A stretch of DNA of 64,000 nt from Streptococcus mitis (GTDB lineage: Bacteria > Bacillota > Bacilli > Lactobacillales > Streptococcaceae), in contig NZ_CP012646.1 of the NCBI RefSeq assembly GCF_001281025.1, positions 773,001-837,000 of the forward strand, given 5' to 3'. Positions 55,027 to 64,000 of the stretch are shown here, piece after piece (positions within the stretch are counted from its first letter, which is position 1; every line of letters begins with the position of its first letter). The position numbers were made by a program, and so were the translations under genes. The notes beneath the pieces were generated by a model. That model had not been told where the DNA came from. It saw nothing but the letters and a program-made list of their open reading frames with translations, and did not search any database.

Positions 55027-55704
55027 CTAAAGTGAATAGGCTTTTTTGTTGGCTTGCTCCATCTTGCGACCAAACTGGGCAACAGGAAAGCAAAGAGAAA
55101 AGTAGAGAAGGGCAGCACCTAAAAATGCTGGAATGTAGTTTCCGTTAAGTGCCGACCAAGACTTGGTCACAAACATCAAGTCCACTCCAGAGATAATAGC
55201 GACTGTAGAAGTGTTTTTGATGAGGTTAACAATTTGGTTGGTCAAAGGAGGGAGAATGATACGAAAGGCCTGAGGCAAGATAATCAAACGCATAGCACTG
55301 ATATAGGTAAAACCTTGCGACAAGGCGGCCTCCATCTGACCGCTAGGAATAGACTGAATACCTGAACGAATCACTTCAGCGATATAGGCGCCGTGATAGA
55401 GTCCCACGCAGAGTACAGCTGTCCAATAAATCGGAATCATGATGGTGTGGTCACTGATAAGAGGTAGGCCATAAAAAACGATAACAAACTGCACCAAGAG
55501 GGGAGTGTTTTGGTAAAACTCCACAAAGATGCGAGCTAAAATGCGCAAAATTGGACGTTTGCTGGTTGACATGGCTCCAAAGAAGATGCCCAAAACCATG
55601 GCGAGGATAAAGGATCCAATCGCTAGGGCAAGGGTGAAGAGGAAACCATTGAAAAATTGTCCAAAATCCTGAAAATAGGCTGTCCAAGATGATAAATCTG
55701 TCAT
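55027..55704 (-). CDS. Polar amino acid ABC permease (first)
   Basis: A 225-residue permease paralogous to the next gene. The EAA-type coupling helix is SGQMEAALSQGFTYISAMRLIILPQAFRIILPPL. It starts 12 bases after the binding-protein gene, with AGGAGG upstream. The order on the minus strand is ATPase, binding protein, permease, permease, one message of about 3 kb. Confidence 0.9.
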   Translation of the reverse strand: MTDLSSWTAYFQDFGQFFNGFLFTLALAIGSFILAMVLGIFFGAMSTSKRPILRILARIFVEFYQNTPLLVQFVIVFYGLPLISDHTIMIPIYWTAVLCVGLYHGAYIAEVIRSGIQSIPSGQMEAALSQGFTYISAMRLIILPQAFRIILPPLTNQIVNLIKNTSTVAIISGVDLMFVTKSWSALNGNYIPAFLGAALLYFSLCFPVAQFGRKMEQANKKAYSL

Positions 55705-55716
55705 GGGGTGTCCTCC

Positions 55717-56511
55717 TTAATCTGCAGTATGGCTGGATGGTTTCAGCTTGTAACGGTCATAAAGTTTTTGCAAACTGCCATCCTTGCTCCATTTAGTAAC
55801 CAAGTTATCGAGATAGTCGTTGAGCTCGGTATTTGATTTCTTGGTAACGATACCGTAGTCAGATGGCTTGAAACTATCATCTAGTAGTACTGTGCGTTTG
55901 CTGATGTAGCCAGACAGAATCGAGCGGTCAACGGAAAAGGCATCAATACGTTGAGCGTGTAAGGAAGTAATCAATTCTGGGTAGGAACCAAGTTCGACGA
56001 ATTTAAAGGTCAGACCTTTCTTTTTACCCAGTTCAGTAATCAGGCGTTGGGTAATGGAACCTTGAGCAACCCCGATAGTTTTTCCGTTTAAGTCCTCAAT
56101 GCTTTTGATTTTGGCAGACTTATTGACCAAAAAGCCAGAAGCGTCCGTGTAGTAAGGGCTGGTAAAGTTGTAGAGTTTTTTGCGTTCGTCTGTGATGGTA
56201 AAGGTCGCGATATCCATATCGACCTGTTCGTTGTCTAGAAGGGGGCCACGGGTTTGTGCTGTAACCGGCACATAGCGAATCTTGACCTTGAGTTCATCAG
56301 CTACCATCTTGGCCAAGTCCGTTTCGATACCAGAATAGGTCCCTGTCTTGGGATCCTTGTAGCCAAAATTGGGAACGTCTTGTTTGACACCGACAACCAG
56401 TTCGCCTCTTTTTTGAATATCTGCGACACTGGTATCAGCCTGCACTGGTTTTGTAGCAGCAAGGCCAAAAAGGCTAATCAATAATGCGGATAAAAAGAAT
56501 TTCTTTTTCAT
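55717..56511 (-). CDS. Amino acid ABC transporter substrate-binding protein
   Basis: A 264-residue family 3 solute-binding protein. The N-terminus MKKKFFLSALLISLFGLAA is a signal peptide, probably cleaved after VQA. No lipobox cysteine is present, unlike most Gram-positive binding proteins. The two-lobe fold carries GELVVGVKQDVPNFGYKDP, GIETDLAKMVADEL and DLNGKTIGVAQGS. I chose ATG 56511, with GGAGG upstream; the open frame extends a further 64 codons across the ATPase gene and is not credible there. It resembles AatB/PEB1-like proteins. Confidence 0.9.
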   Translation of the reverse strand: MKKKFFLSALLISLFGLAATKPVQADTSVADIQKRGELVVGVKQDVPNFGYKDPKTGTYSGIETDLAKMVADELKVKIRYVPVTAQTRGPLLDNEQVDMDIATFTITDERKKLYNFTSPYYTDASGFLVNKSAKIKSIEDLNGKTIGVAQGSITQRLITELGKKKGLTFKFVELGSYPELITSLHAQRIDAFSVDRSILSGYISKRTVLLDDSFKPSDYGIVTKKSNTELNDYLDNLVTKWSKDGSLQKLYDRYKLKPSSHTAD

Positions 56512-56521
56512 AGGCGCCTCC

Positions 56522-57280
56522 TTATTTGACTTTGTCACTTTCGTGGTTGATGATCTTGCTGAGGAATTGTTGGGCACGAGGTTCGCTTGGATTGTCGAAA
56601 AAGTCATCGACATCTGTCGTATCCACCAAAACTTCTCCGTCAGCCATAAAGATGATGCGGTCGGCAACTTCACGGGCAAAGCCCATTTCATGAGTAACGA
56701 CAATCATATTCATACCATCGTGGGCCAATTTTTGCATAACTGCCAGAACATCACCGATGGTTTCAGGGTCAAGGGCAGATGTTGGTTCATCAAAGAGGAG
56801 AAGCTCAGGATGCATGGCGAGTCCACGTGCGATGGCAATCCGTTGTTTTTGTCCACCAGATAGCATGGCTGGATAGGAATCTTTTTTGTCCCACATATTT
56901 ACAAATTCCAGATATTTTTGGGCTGTTTTTTCAGCTTCTTTTTTATCAATTCCTAGAACTTTTATAGGTGCAAGTGTTACGTTTTCTAACACTGTTTTAT
57001 GCGGATAGAGGTTAAAATGTTGGAAAACCATGCCAACTTCCTTGCGAAGAGGTACCAAATCTTTCTGGCTGGCACCAGCAACTTGGTGCCCATTTACTAG
57101 AAGGCTTCCCTTGTCAACAGCCTCCAAACCATTGATGGTGCGGATAAGAGTGGATTTTCCAGAACCAGAAGGGCCTAGGAGGACAACAACTTGCCCTTTT
57201 TCAAAACGGAGATTGATGTCGCGGAGTGCGTGGTAGTCTCCGTAATATTTTTCGACGTGTTCAAATTCTACTAAAGCCAT
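56522..57280 (-). CDS. Amino acid ABC transporter ATP-binding protein
   Basis: A 252-residue GlnQ/HisP-type ATPase. Walker A is GPSGSGKST (about 34-42). The signature is LSGGQKQRIAIARG, Walker B DEPTSALDP, and the H-loop VTHEMGFA. It is the first gene of the minus-strand operon with the binding protein and two permeases. GGAGA precedes the ATG. Confidence 0.94.
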   Translation of the reverse strand: MALVEFEHVEKYYGDYHALRDINLRFEKGQVVVLLGPSGSGKSTLIRTINGLEAVDKGSLLVNGHQVAGASQKDLVPLRKEVGMVFQHFNLYPHKTVLENVTLAPIKVLGIDKKEAEKTAQKYLEFVNMWDKKDSYPAMLSGGQKQRIAIARGLAMHPELLLFDEPTSALDPETIGDVLAVMQKLAHDGMNMIVVTHEMGFAREVADRIIFMADGEVLVDTTDVDDFFDNPSEPRAQQFLSKIINHESDKVK

Positions 57281-57411
57281 AAGGAATCTCCTTTGTGTTA
57301 GATTTTATAACATGATTCTACACCAAAAAATTTGTCTTGTCAAATCATATCTGAAAAAATTCACTAAAATTTTATAAAAAAGCAATCTGGATAGAGAAAA
57401 AGCCTAAATCA

Positions 57412-57420
57412 TGTTATAAT
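57412..57420 (+). promoter_or_regulatory. Extended -10 promoter of recJ
   Basis: TGTTATAAT (TATAAT at 57415-57420) lies 25 bases before the first possible start. No good -35 is seen. Confidence 0.6.
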
Positions 57421-57444
57421 GAAACGATAGAATTCTTAGAAAGA

Positions 57445-59679
57445 GTGGATGTCTTTTTGATAACACCTACTTATGAATGGCAGTTTGCCCCGCAAGTAGA
57501 AGATGCGGATTTTACAAAGATAGCCAAGAAGGCTGGATTGGGTCCTGAGGTGGCTCGGTTACTATTTGAGAGAGGGATTCAGGACCAAGAGAGTCTGAAG
57601 AAGTTTTTAGAACCTTCCTTGGAGGACTTGCATGACCCTTATCTACTCCATGATATGGATAAGGCAGTGGGACGGATTCGTCAGGCTATTGAAGAAGGGG
57701 AAAATATCCTCATTTATGGAGATTACGATGCGGATGGCATGACTTCAGCTTCGATTGTGAAGGAAAGTTTGGAACAGCTTGGCGCTGAGTGCCGGGTTTA
57801 TCTGCCCAATCGTTTTACTGATGGCTATGGTCCAAATGCTAGTGTTTATAAATACTTTATCGAGCAAGAAGGGATTTCCTTGATTGTGACGGTGGACAAT
57901 GGAGTTGCGGGTCACGAAGCCATTGAACTGGCTCAGTCTATGGGAGTAGATGTCATTGTGACAGACCACCATTCCATACCTGAAACCTTACCAGATGCCT
58001 ATGCTATTGTCCATCCTGAACATCCGGATGCGAACTATCCTTTCAAATATTTGGCTGGTTGCGGAGTGGCTTTCAAGCTGGCTTGTGCCCTGTTAGAAGA
58101 AGTACAAGTGGAATTGCTTGATTTGGTCGCTATTGGTACCATTGCTGATATGGTTAGTTTGACAGATGAGAATCGTATTTTGGTTCAATATGGTCTAGAA
58201 ATGCTGGGGCATACTCAGCGCATTGGTTTACAAGAAATGCTGGATATGGCTGGGATTGCCGCTAATGAAGTAACAGAAGAAACGGTTGGTTTCCAGATTG
58301 CTCCTCGTTTGAATGCCTTGGGCCGTTTGGATGATCCCAATCCTGCCATTGATTTGCTGACTGGGTTTGATGATGAAGAAGCGCATGAGATTACTCTCAT
58401 GATTCATCAGAAAAACGAAGAGCGCAAGGAAATCGTTCAGTCTATCTATGAAGAAGCTAAGACCATGGTGGACCCTGAGAAGAAGGTCCAAGTTTTGGCT
58501 AAGGAGGGCTGGAATCCTGGGGTTCTAGGAATCGTGGCTGGTCGTTTGTTGGAAGAACTAGGGCAGACAGTCATCGTTCTCAATATAGAGGACGGTCGTG
58601 CCAAGGGTAGTGCTCGTAGCGTGGAAGCGGTCGATATTTTTGAGGCTCTGGATCCTCATAGAGACCTCTTCATAGCCTTTGGTGGTCATGCTGGTGCGGC
58701 AGGAATGACGCTGGAAGTTGAGAAACTCTCAGATTTATCTCAGGTTTTGGAAGATTATGTCCGTGAAAAAGGAGCAGATGCTGCTGGCAAGAACAAGTTA
58801 AATCTAGATGAAGAGCTAGATTTGGAGACACTTAGCTTGGAAACGGTCAAAAGTTTTGAACGTTTGGCACCTTTTGGCATGGACAATCAGAAACCTATCT
58901 TTTATATCAAGGATTTTCAGGTCGAAAGTGCCCGTACTATGGGGGCAGGTAATGCCCATCTCAAGCTGAAAATTTCTAAAGGCGAGGCGAGTTTTGAGGT
59001 AGTGGCCTTTGGCCAAGGGAAAAGGGCGACTGAATTCTCACAGACCAAGCAATTGGAATTGGCAGTGACTCTCTCTGTCAACCAATGGAATGGCCAAACT
59101 GCCCTGCAGCTGATGATGGTGGATGCGCGTGTGGAGGGTGTTCAACTTTTTAATATCCGTGGGAAGAATGCAGTCTTGCCAGAAGGAGTTCCAGTCTTGG
59201 ATTTTGCTGGAGAACTGCCAAATCTGGCGGATAGTGAAGCTGTTATCGTAAAAACCGTTCCTGAGGATATTACTCAGCTGAAGACCATTTTTCAGGAACA
59301 GAATTTCTCTGCGGTCTATTTCAAAAATGATATTGACAAGGCCTACTATCTAACAGGTTATGGGACTAGAGAGCAGTTTGCCAAATTGTACAAGACCATC
59401 TACCAGTTTCCAGAGTTTGATATTCGCTACAAGCTGAAAGACTTGGCTGCTTATCTCAATATTCAACAAATCTTGCTGGTCAAAATGATTCAAATATTTG
59501 AAGAATTAGGTTTTGTGGTAATCAAAGATGGGGTTATGACAGTCAATAAAGAAGCGCCAAAGAGAGAGATAGGAGAAAGTCAGATTTACCAAAATCTCAA
59601 ACAAACCGTCAAAGACCAAGAAATGATGGCGCTGGGTACCGTGCAAGAAATTTATGACTTTTTAATGGAAAAAGAGTAG
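57445..59679 (+). CDS. recJ: Single-stranded-DNA exonuclease RecJ
   Basis: A 744-residue DHH-family 5'-3' exonuclease for recombination and repair. The motifs are YGDYDADGMTSAS (about 92), VTDHHS (about 172), DLVAIGTIADMV and GGHAGAAGMT (about 412). An OB domain and a C-terminal streptococcal extension to residue 744 follow. The start is uncertain: GTG 57445 and TTG 57457 are both in frame, and the family consensus begins near PTYEWQFAP. A terminator follows. Confidence 0.93.
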   Translation: MDVFLITPTYEWQFAPQVEDADFTKIAKKAGLGPEVARLLFERGIQDQESLKKFLEPSLEDLHDPYLLHDMDKAVGRIRQAIEEGENILIYGDYDADGMTSASIVKESLEQLGAECRVYLPNRFTDGYGPNASVYKYFIEQEGISLIVTVDNGVAGHEAIELAQSMGVDVIVTDHHSIPETLPDAYAIVHPEHPDANYPFKYLAGCGVAFKLACALLEEVQVELLDLVAIGTIADMVSLTDENRILVQYGLEMLGHTQRIGLQEMLDMAGIAANEVTEETVGFQIAPRLNALGRLDDPNPAIDLLTGFDDEEAHEITLMIHQKNEERKEIVQSIYEEAKTMVDPEKKVQVLAKEGWNPGVLGIVAGRLLEELGQTVIVLNIEDGRAKGSARSVEAVDIFEALDPHRDLFIAFGGHAGAAGMTLEVEKLSDLSQVLEDYVREKGADAAGKNKLNLDEELDLETLSLETVKSFERLAPFGMDNQKPIFYIKDFQVESARTMGAGNAHLKLKISKGEASFEVVAFGQGKRATEFSQTKQLELAVTLSVNQWNGQTALQLMMVDARVEGVQLFNIRGKNAVLPEGVPVLDFAGELPNLADSEAVIVKTVPEDITQLKTIFQEQNFSAVYFKNDIDKAYYLTGYGTREQFAKLYKTIYQFPEFDIRYKLKDLAAYLNIQQILLVKMIQIFEELGFVVIKDGVMTVNKEAPKREIGESQIYQNLKQTVKDQEMMALGTVQEIYDFLMEKE

Positions 59680-59687
59680 ATGATAGG

Positions 59688-59716
59688 AAAGAGTTGGGAA
59701 ACCAGCTCTTTTTTGA
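59688..59716 (+). terminator. Terminator after recJ
   Basis: AAAGAGTTGG (59688-59697) pairs with CCAGCTCTTT (59702-59711) around GAAA with one wobble, then TTT. Confidence 0.85.
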
Positions 59717-59731
59717 AAACAAATCTTCATT

Positions 59732-59759
59732 TTGAAAATCATCAAAAAAATGGTATAAT
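59732..59759 (+). promoter_or_regulatory. Promoter of the RNase J2 gene
   Basis: TTGAAA (59732-59737), a 16-base spacer and TGGTATAAT (TATAAT at 59754-59759). The leader is about 90 bases, with TTTGGAGG before the ATG. Confidence 0.7.
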
Positions 59760-59852
59760 GGTAGGAAAAGATTCGGCTAAAAGTAATAGTGCTTTTAGAA
59801 TAAAAGGGTAAGTAACCCTATAATCAAGATAAACTAAGATTTTGGAGGAAAA

Positions 59853-61514
59853 ATGAGTAATATTAGTTTAACAACACTTGGTGGTGTACGTGAAAATGGG
59901 AAAAATATGTACATTGCTGAAATTGGAGAGTCCATTTTTGTTTTGAATGTAGGGTTAAAATATCCCGAAAATGAACAATTAGGGGTTGATGTGGTGATTC
60001 CAAAGATGGATTACCTTTTTGAGAATAGCAACCGTATTGCTGGGGTTTTCTTGACCCACGGGCATGCGGATGCCATTGGTGCTCTGCCTTATCTCTTGGC
60101 AGAGGCTAAAGTTCCTGTATTTGGGTCTGAGTTGACCATTGAGTTGGCCAAACTCTTTGTCAAAGGAAATGATGCCGTTAAGGAATTTAATGATTTCCAT
60201 GTCATTGATGAGAATACGGAGATTGATTTTGGTGGGACAGTGGTTTCCTTCTTCCCTACGACTTACTCCGTTCCAGAGAGCCTGGGAATTGTCTTGAAGA
60301 CAGCTGAAGGTAGCATCGTTTATACAGGTGACTTCAAATTTGACCAGACAGCTAGTGAATCCTATGCGACAGACTTCGCTCGTTTGGCAGAAATCGGTCG
60401 TGACGGCGTCCTGGCTCTCCTCAGTGATTCGGCCAATGCGGACAGCAATATTCAGGTGGCTAGTGAAAGTGAAGTTAGGGATGAAATTACCCAAACCATT
60501 GCTGACTGGGAAGGTCGTATCATCGTTGCAGCTGTTTCCAGTAACCTTTCTCGTATCCAGCAGATTTTTGACGCTGCGGATAAAACAGGTCGACGTATCG
60601 TCTTGACAGGATTTGATATTGAAAATATCGTCCGCACAGCGATTCGTCTCAAGAAGTTGTCTTTAGCCAACGAAATTCTCTTGATTAAGCCGAAAGATAT
60701 GTCTCGCTTTGAAGACCATGAGTTGATTATTCTTGAGACAGGTCGTATGGGTGAACCTATCAATGGACTTCGTAAGATGTCGATTGGTCGCCATCGTTAT
60801 GTAGAAATCAAGGATGGGGACCTGGTCTATATTGCTACGGCTCCGTCTATTGCTAAAGAAGCCTTCGTTGCGCGTGTGGAAAATATGATTTATCAGGCAG
60901 GAGGGGTTGTCAAATTGATTACCCAAAGTTTACATGTATCAGGGCACGGAAATGCGCGTGATTTGCAGTTGATGATCAATCTCTTGCAACCCAAGTATCT
61001 CTTCCCAATTCAAGGGGAATACCGCGAGTTGGATGCTCATGCTAAGGCTGCTATGGCAGTTGGAATGTTGCCAGAACGCATTTTCATCCCTAAAAAGGGA
61101 ACCAGCATGGCTTATGAGAATGGGGACTTTGTCCCAGCTGGCGCGGTTTCGGCAGGGGATGTCTTGATTGATGGGAATGCCATTGGTGATGTTGGAAATG
61201 TGGTTCTTCGTGACCGTAAGGTCTTGTCAGAGGATGGTATTTTTATCGTAGCGATCACAGTTAACCGTCGTGAGAAGAAAATTGTAGCCAAGGCTCGTGT
61301 TCATACGCGCGGATTTGTTTATCTCAAGAAGAGTCGCGATATTCTCCGTGAAAGTTCAGAATTGATTAACCAAACGGTAGAAGACTATCTGCAAGGAGAT
61401 GACTTTGACTGGGCAGATCTTAAAGGGAAGGTTCGTGATAATCTGACCAAGTACCTATTTGATCAAACCAAGCGTCGTCCAGCTATTTTACCAGTAGTCA
61501 TGGAAGCAAAATAA
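59853..61514 (+). CDS. rnjB: Ribonuclease J2
   Basis: A 553-residue metallo-beta-lactamase/beta-CASP RNase that pairs with RNase J1 in mRNA decay and rRNA maturation. The metal motif reads HGHADAIG instead of the HGHEDHIG of J1, and the C-terminal motif is PIQGEYREL instead of PIHGEYR. Two metal-binding positions are therefore altered, as is usual for J2 in this group, which is a weak nuclease. The beta-CASP region (VSSNLSRIQQIF, SGHGNARD) is intact. It is a single-gene unit with promoter and terminator. Confidence 0.93.
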   Translation: MSNISLTTLGGVRENGKNMYIAEIGESIFVLNVGLKYPENEQLGVDVVIPKMDYLFENSNRIAGVFLTHGHADAIGALPYLLAEAKVPVFGSELTIELAKLFVKGNDAVKEFNDFHVIDENTEIDFGGTVVSFFPTTYSVPESLGIVLKTAEGSIVYTGDFKFDQTASESYATDFARLAEIGRDGVLALLSDSANADSNIQVASESEVRDEITQTIADWEGRIIVAAVSSNLSRIQQIFDAADKTGRRIVLTGFDIENIVRTAIRLKKLSLANEILLIKPKDMSRFEDHELIILETGRMGEPINGLRKMSIGRHRYVEIKDGDLVYIATAPSIAKEAFVARVENMIYQAGGVVKLITQSLHVSGHGNARDLQLMINLLQPKYLFPIQGEYRELDAHAKAAMAVGMLPERIFIPKKGTSMAYENGDFVPAGAVSAGDVLIDGNAIGDVGNVVLRDRKVLSEDGIFIVAITVNRREKKIVAKARVHTRGFVYLKKSRDILRESSELINQTVEDYLQGDDFDWADLKGKVRDNLTKYLFDQTKRRPAILPVVMEAK

Positions 61515-61534
61515 TCTTTGAAATAAATAGAGAG

Positions 61535-61556
61535 AAAGTCGAATTTCGGCTTTTTC
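61535..61556 (+). terminator. Terminator after rnjB
   Basis: AAAGTCGA (61535-61542) pairs with TCGGCTTT (61546-61553) around ATT with one wobble, then TTC. Confidence 0.75.
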
Positions 61557-61570
61557 TTATCGGAAAATAG

Positions 61571-62362
<792 letters not shown>

Positions 62363-62495
62363 TTTAGTTTGTATTACTCTTTCAATAACCATGTCTTCTA
62401 TGGAATAGAAACTAAAATATGTTTTTACTAGACTTTCTAAACAAAAATAGTAGAATAGTAGTTAAATTCTATTATTGTTGGAAAGAGAGTAAGAG

Positions 62496-63719
62496 ATGTA
62501 TCGTTATCAAATTGGCATTCCCACATTAGAATATGATCAGTTTGTTAAAGAACATGAATTAGTCAATGTATTACAAAGTAGTGCTTGGGAAGAGGTTAAG
62601 TCTGATTGGCAACATGAAAAGTTTGGCGCCTACCGAGGAGATAAATTACTGGCTACAGCTAGTATTTTGATTAAAACTCTTCCTCTAGGCTATAGAATGT
62701 TTTATATCCCAAGAGGTCCTGTATTAGATTATAAGGATGCTGAACTCTTGAACTTTGTTCTTCAATCCATTAAGTCCTATGCTCGAAGCAAGAGAGCGAT
62801 TTTTGTGATTTTTGACCCAAGTATTTGCCTATCGCAAAGTTCAATCAAGCATGAAAAAATAGAATATCCTGAAAATATGGCTATTATTGAAAATTTGCAA
62901 AGAATGGGAGTAAGGTGGTCAGGAAAGACCGATGGAATGGGAGATACCATTCAGCCTCGTATTCAGGCAAAAGTATACAAGGAAAATTTTACAGAAGATA
63001 AACTTTGCAAGTCAACAAAACAAGCTATTCGATCCGCTCGAAATAAGGGTGTAGAGATTCAGATTGGTAGAGATGAATTGTTAGAATCTTTCTCGTTTTT
63101 GATGAAAAAAACTGAGAAGCGAAAAGATATCCATTTGAGGAATGAAGCCTATTATAAAAAATTGTTAGATAATTTTAAGGACAAGGCCTACATTACGCTG
63201 GCTACTCTGGATATCGCTAAGCGTTTACGAGAATTAGAAAAACAGTTAGCGAAAAACTTAGCGTTGGAAGAAGCGTTTACTGAGTCGACTCGAACTTCAA
63301 AAGTAGAAGCCCAGAAGAAGGAAAAAGAGCGTTTGGTAGAAGAAAGAGATTTCTTGCAGAGATATCTGAATGAAGAAAAATCAAACATTCCTTTAGCAGC
63401 TACTTTGAGTTTGGAATTTGGTAATACCTCTGTTAATCTATATGCTGGTATGGATGATGCTTTTAAACGTTATAATGCACCAATTTTAGCTTGGTATGAA
63501 ACAGCTCGCTATGCTTTTGAGCGAGGTATGGTGTGGCAAAATTTAGGTGGTGTTGAAAACTCTCTCAATGGTGGACTTTACCATTTTAAGGAAAAATTTA
63601 ATCCAACGATTGAAGAATACTTGGGTGAGTTTACAATGCCCACCCATCCTCTTTATTCTCTGTTAAGAATCGCTCTTGATTTTCGCAAGGCATTAAGAAC
63701 AAAACATCATAGAAGGTAA
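62496..63719 (+). CDS. murM: MurM-type FemX/AB aminoacyltransferase
   Basis: A 407-residue tRNA-dependent ligase that adds Ala or Ser to the lipid II lysine to start the branched peptide bridge. FemABX features include YIPRGPVLDY near 72-81, a tandem GNAT-like fold and a helical arm at about 230-295 rich in Lys and Glu. The late GNTSVNLYAGMDDAFKRYNAPILAWYETARYAFERG is conserved. In pneumococcus murM alleles are mosaic and affect beta-lactam resistance. The partner murN starts four bases after the stop. Confidence 0.9.
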   Translation: MYRYQIGIPTLEYDQFVKEHELVNVLQSSAWEEVKSDWQHEKFGAYRGDKLLATASILIKTLPLGYRMFYIPRGPVLDYKDAELLNFVLQSIKSYARSKRAIFVIFDPSICLSQSSIKHEKIEYPENMAIIENLQRMGVRWSGKTDGMGDTIQPRIQAKVYKENFTEDKLCKSTKQAIRSARNKGVEIQIGRDELLESFSFLMKKTEKRKDIHLRNEAYYKKLLDNFKDKAYITLATLDIAKRLRELEKQLAKNLALEEAFTESTRTSKVEAQKKEKERLVEERDFLQRYLNEEKSNIPLAATLSLEFGNTSVNLYAGMDDAFKRYNAPILAWYETARYAFERGMVWQNLGGVENSLNGGLYHFKEKFNPTIEEYLGEFTMPTHPLYSLLRIALDFRKALRTKHHRR

Positions 63720-63723
63720 GTAC

Positions 63724-64000
63724 ATGGCATTAATTACACTCACAAAAGAAGAATTTCAGGCTTATTCTGATCAGGTCTCTTCTCGTTCTTTTATGCAATC
63801 TGTCCAGATGGGGGACTTGTTAGAAAAAAGAGGGGCTCGAATTGTTTATCTTGCATTGAAACAAGAAGGAGAAATTCAAGTTGCAGCTCTGGTTTATAGC
63901 TTGCCCATGCTGGGTGGCCTACATATGGAGATCAATTCGGGGCCGATTTATACCCAACAAGATGCTCTCCCAGTTTTTTATGCGGAGTTAAAAGAATATG
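63724..64000 (+). CDS. murN: MurN-type aminoacyltransferase (5' part)
   Basis: The first 92 codons of a FemX/AB-type ligase, cut by the window end. It begins MALITLTKEEFQAYSDQVSSR and contains SFMQSVQMGDLLEKRGARI and the NSGPIYTQQDALPVFYAELKEY region, matching MurN, which adds the second residue (Ala) to the lipid II branch. It follows murM after four bases, the usual murMN operon. Confidence 0.9.
   Translation, partial: MALITLTKEEFQAYSDQVSSRSFMQSVQMGDLLEKRGARIVYLALKQEGEIQVAALVYSLPMLGGLHMEINSGPIYTQQDALPVFYAELKEY

Noticed and set aside
56512..56703. A 64-residue N-terminal extension of the binding protein
   Set aside because: It overlaps the end of the ATPase gene in another frame and would bury the signal peptide.

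Overview
The window looks like chromosome from a mitis-group Streptococcus (S. mitis, S. oralis, S. pseudopneumoniae or S. pneumoniae). The evidence is the gene content: a PhpP/StkP pair, a MurM and MurN pair, a YefM-YoeB pair of pneumococcal type, RNase Y and J2, a mevalonate operon, an scr sucrose locus and an SpNOX-like ferric-reductase-fold oxidase. Two copies of the pneumococcal-type BOX repeat and many extended -10 promoters (TGnTATAAT) point the same way. I see no rRNA, tRNA, CRISPR array, prophage or complete insertion sequence.

Layout. 1-6.8 kb: a CorA-family transporter, then a ribosome-assembly and NAD operon (yqeG, yqeH, yhbY, nadD, yqeK, rsfS), a methyltransferase and tmcAL. 6.8-7.5 kb: a BOX element followed by yefM-yoeB, bracketed by two copies of the same terminator sequence. 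7.7-17.8 kb: rny, then gmk-rpoZ-priA-fmt-rsmB-phpP-stkP. 17.9-21.6 kb: a two-part ThrE-type exporter and mvaS-mvaA. 21.7-27.4 kb: scrR-scrB divergent from scrA, then scrK. 28.2-39.5 kb: an accessory defence region. 39.6-41.1 kb: two small conserved genes and an orphan antitoxin. 41.4-50.7 kb: metE-metF, pnp, cysE, a tandem GNAT protein, cysS and mrnC. 50.7-57.3 kb: a PucR-like regulator with msmK, the oxidase and a polar amino acid ABC transporter. 57.4-64 kb: recJ, rnjB, estA, murM and the 5' part of murN.

The most unusual part is the defence region. hsdR forms one transcription unit. It is followed by a small membrane protein gene and a DUF6261-family gene, each region closed by a terminator. 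A second operon with its own extended -10 promoter then carries an 859-residue protein with an N-terminal AbiH-type domain, hsdS, a KwaA/KwaB-like (Kiwa) pair and hsdM. The AbiH protein ends in a helical module that can be aligned by eye with the last 77 residues of the HsdR encoded 4 kb upstream, including an identical QLGE. This suggests that the abortive-infection protein docks on the same methylase/specificity core as HsdR and serves as an alternative effector. The operon is markedly A+T-rich from the AbiH gene to kwaB, while hsdR and hsdM have the base composition of the host, so the cargo looks like a later insertion.

Non-coding structure is also notable. There are two related hairpin-rich elements, after yqeH and before metE, and a roughly 480-nt repeat- and hairpin-rich leader before pnp. 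A 26-nt direct repeat lies behind hsdR, an MtaR-type box in front of metE, and operator or cre-like sites sit in the scr and msmK promoters.
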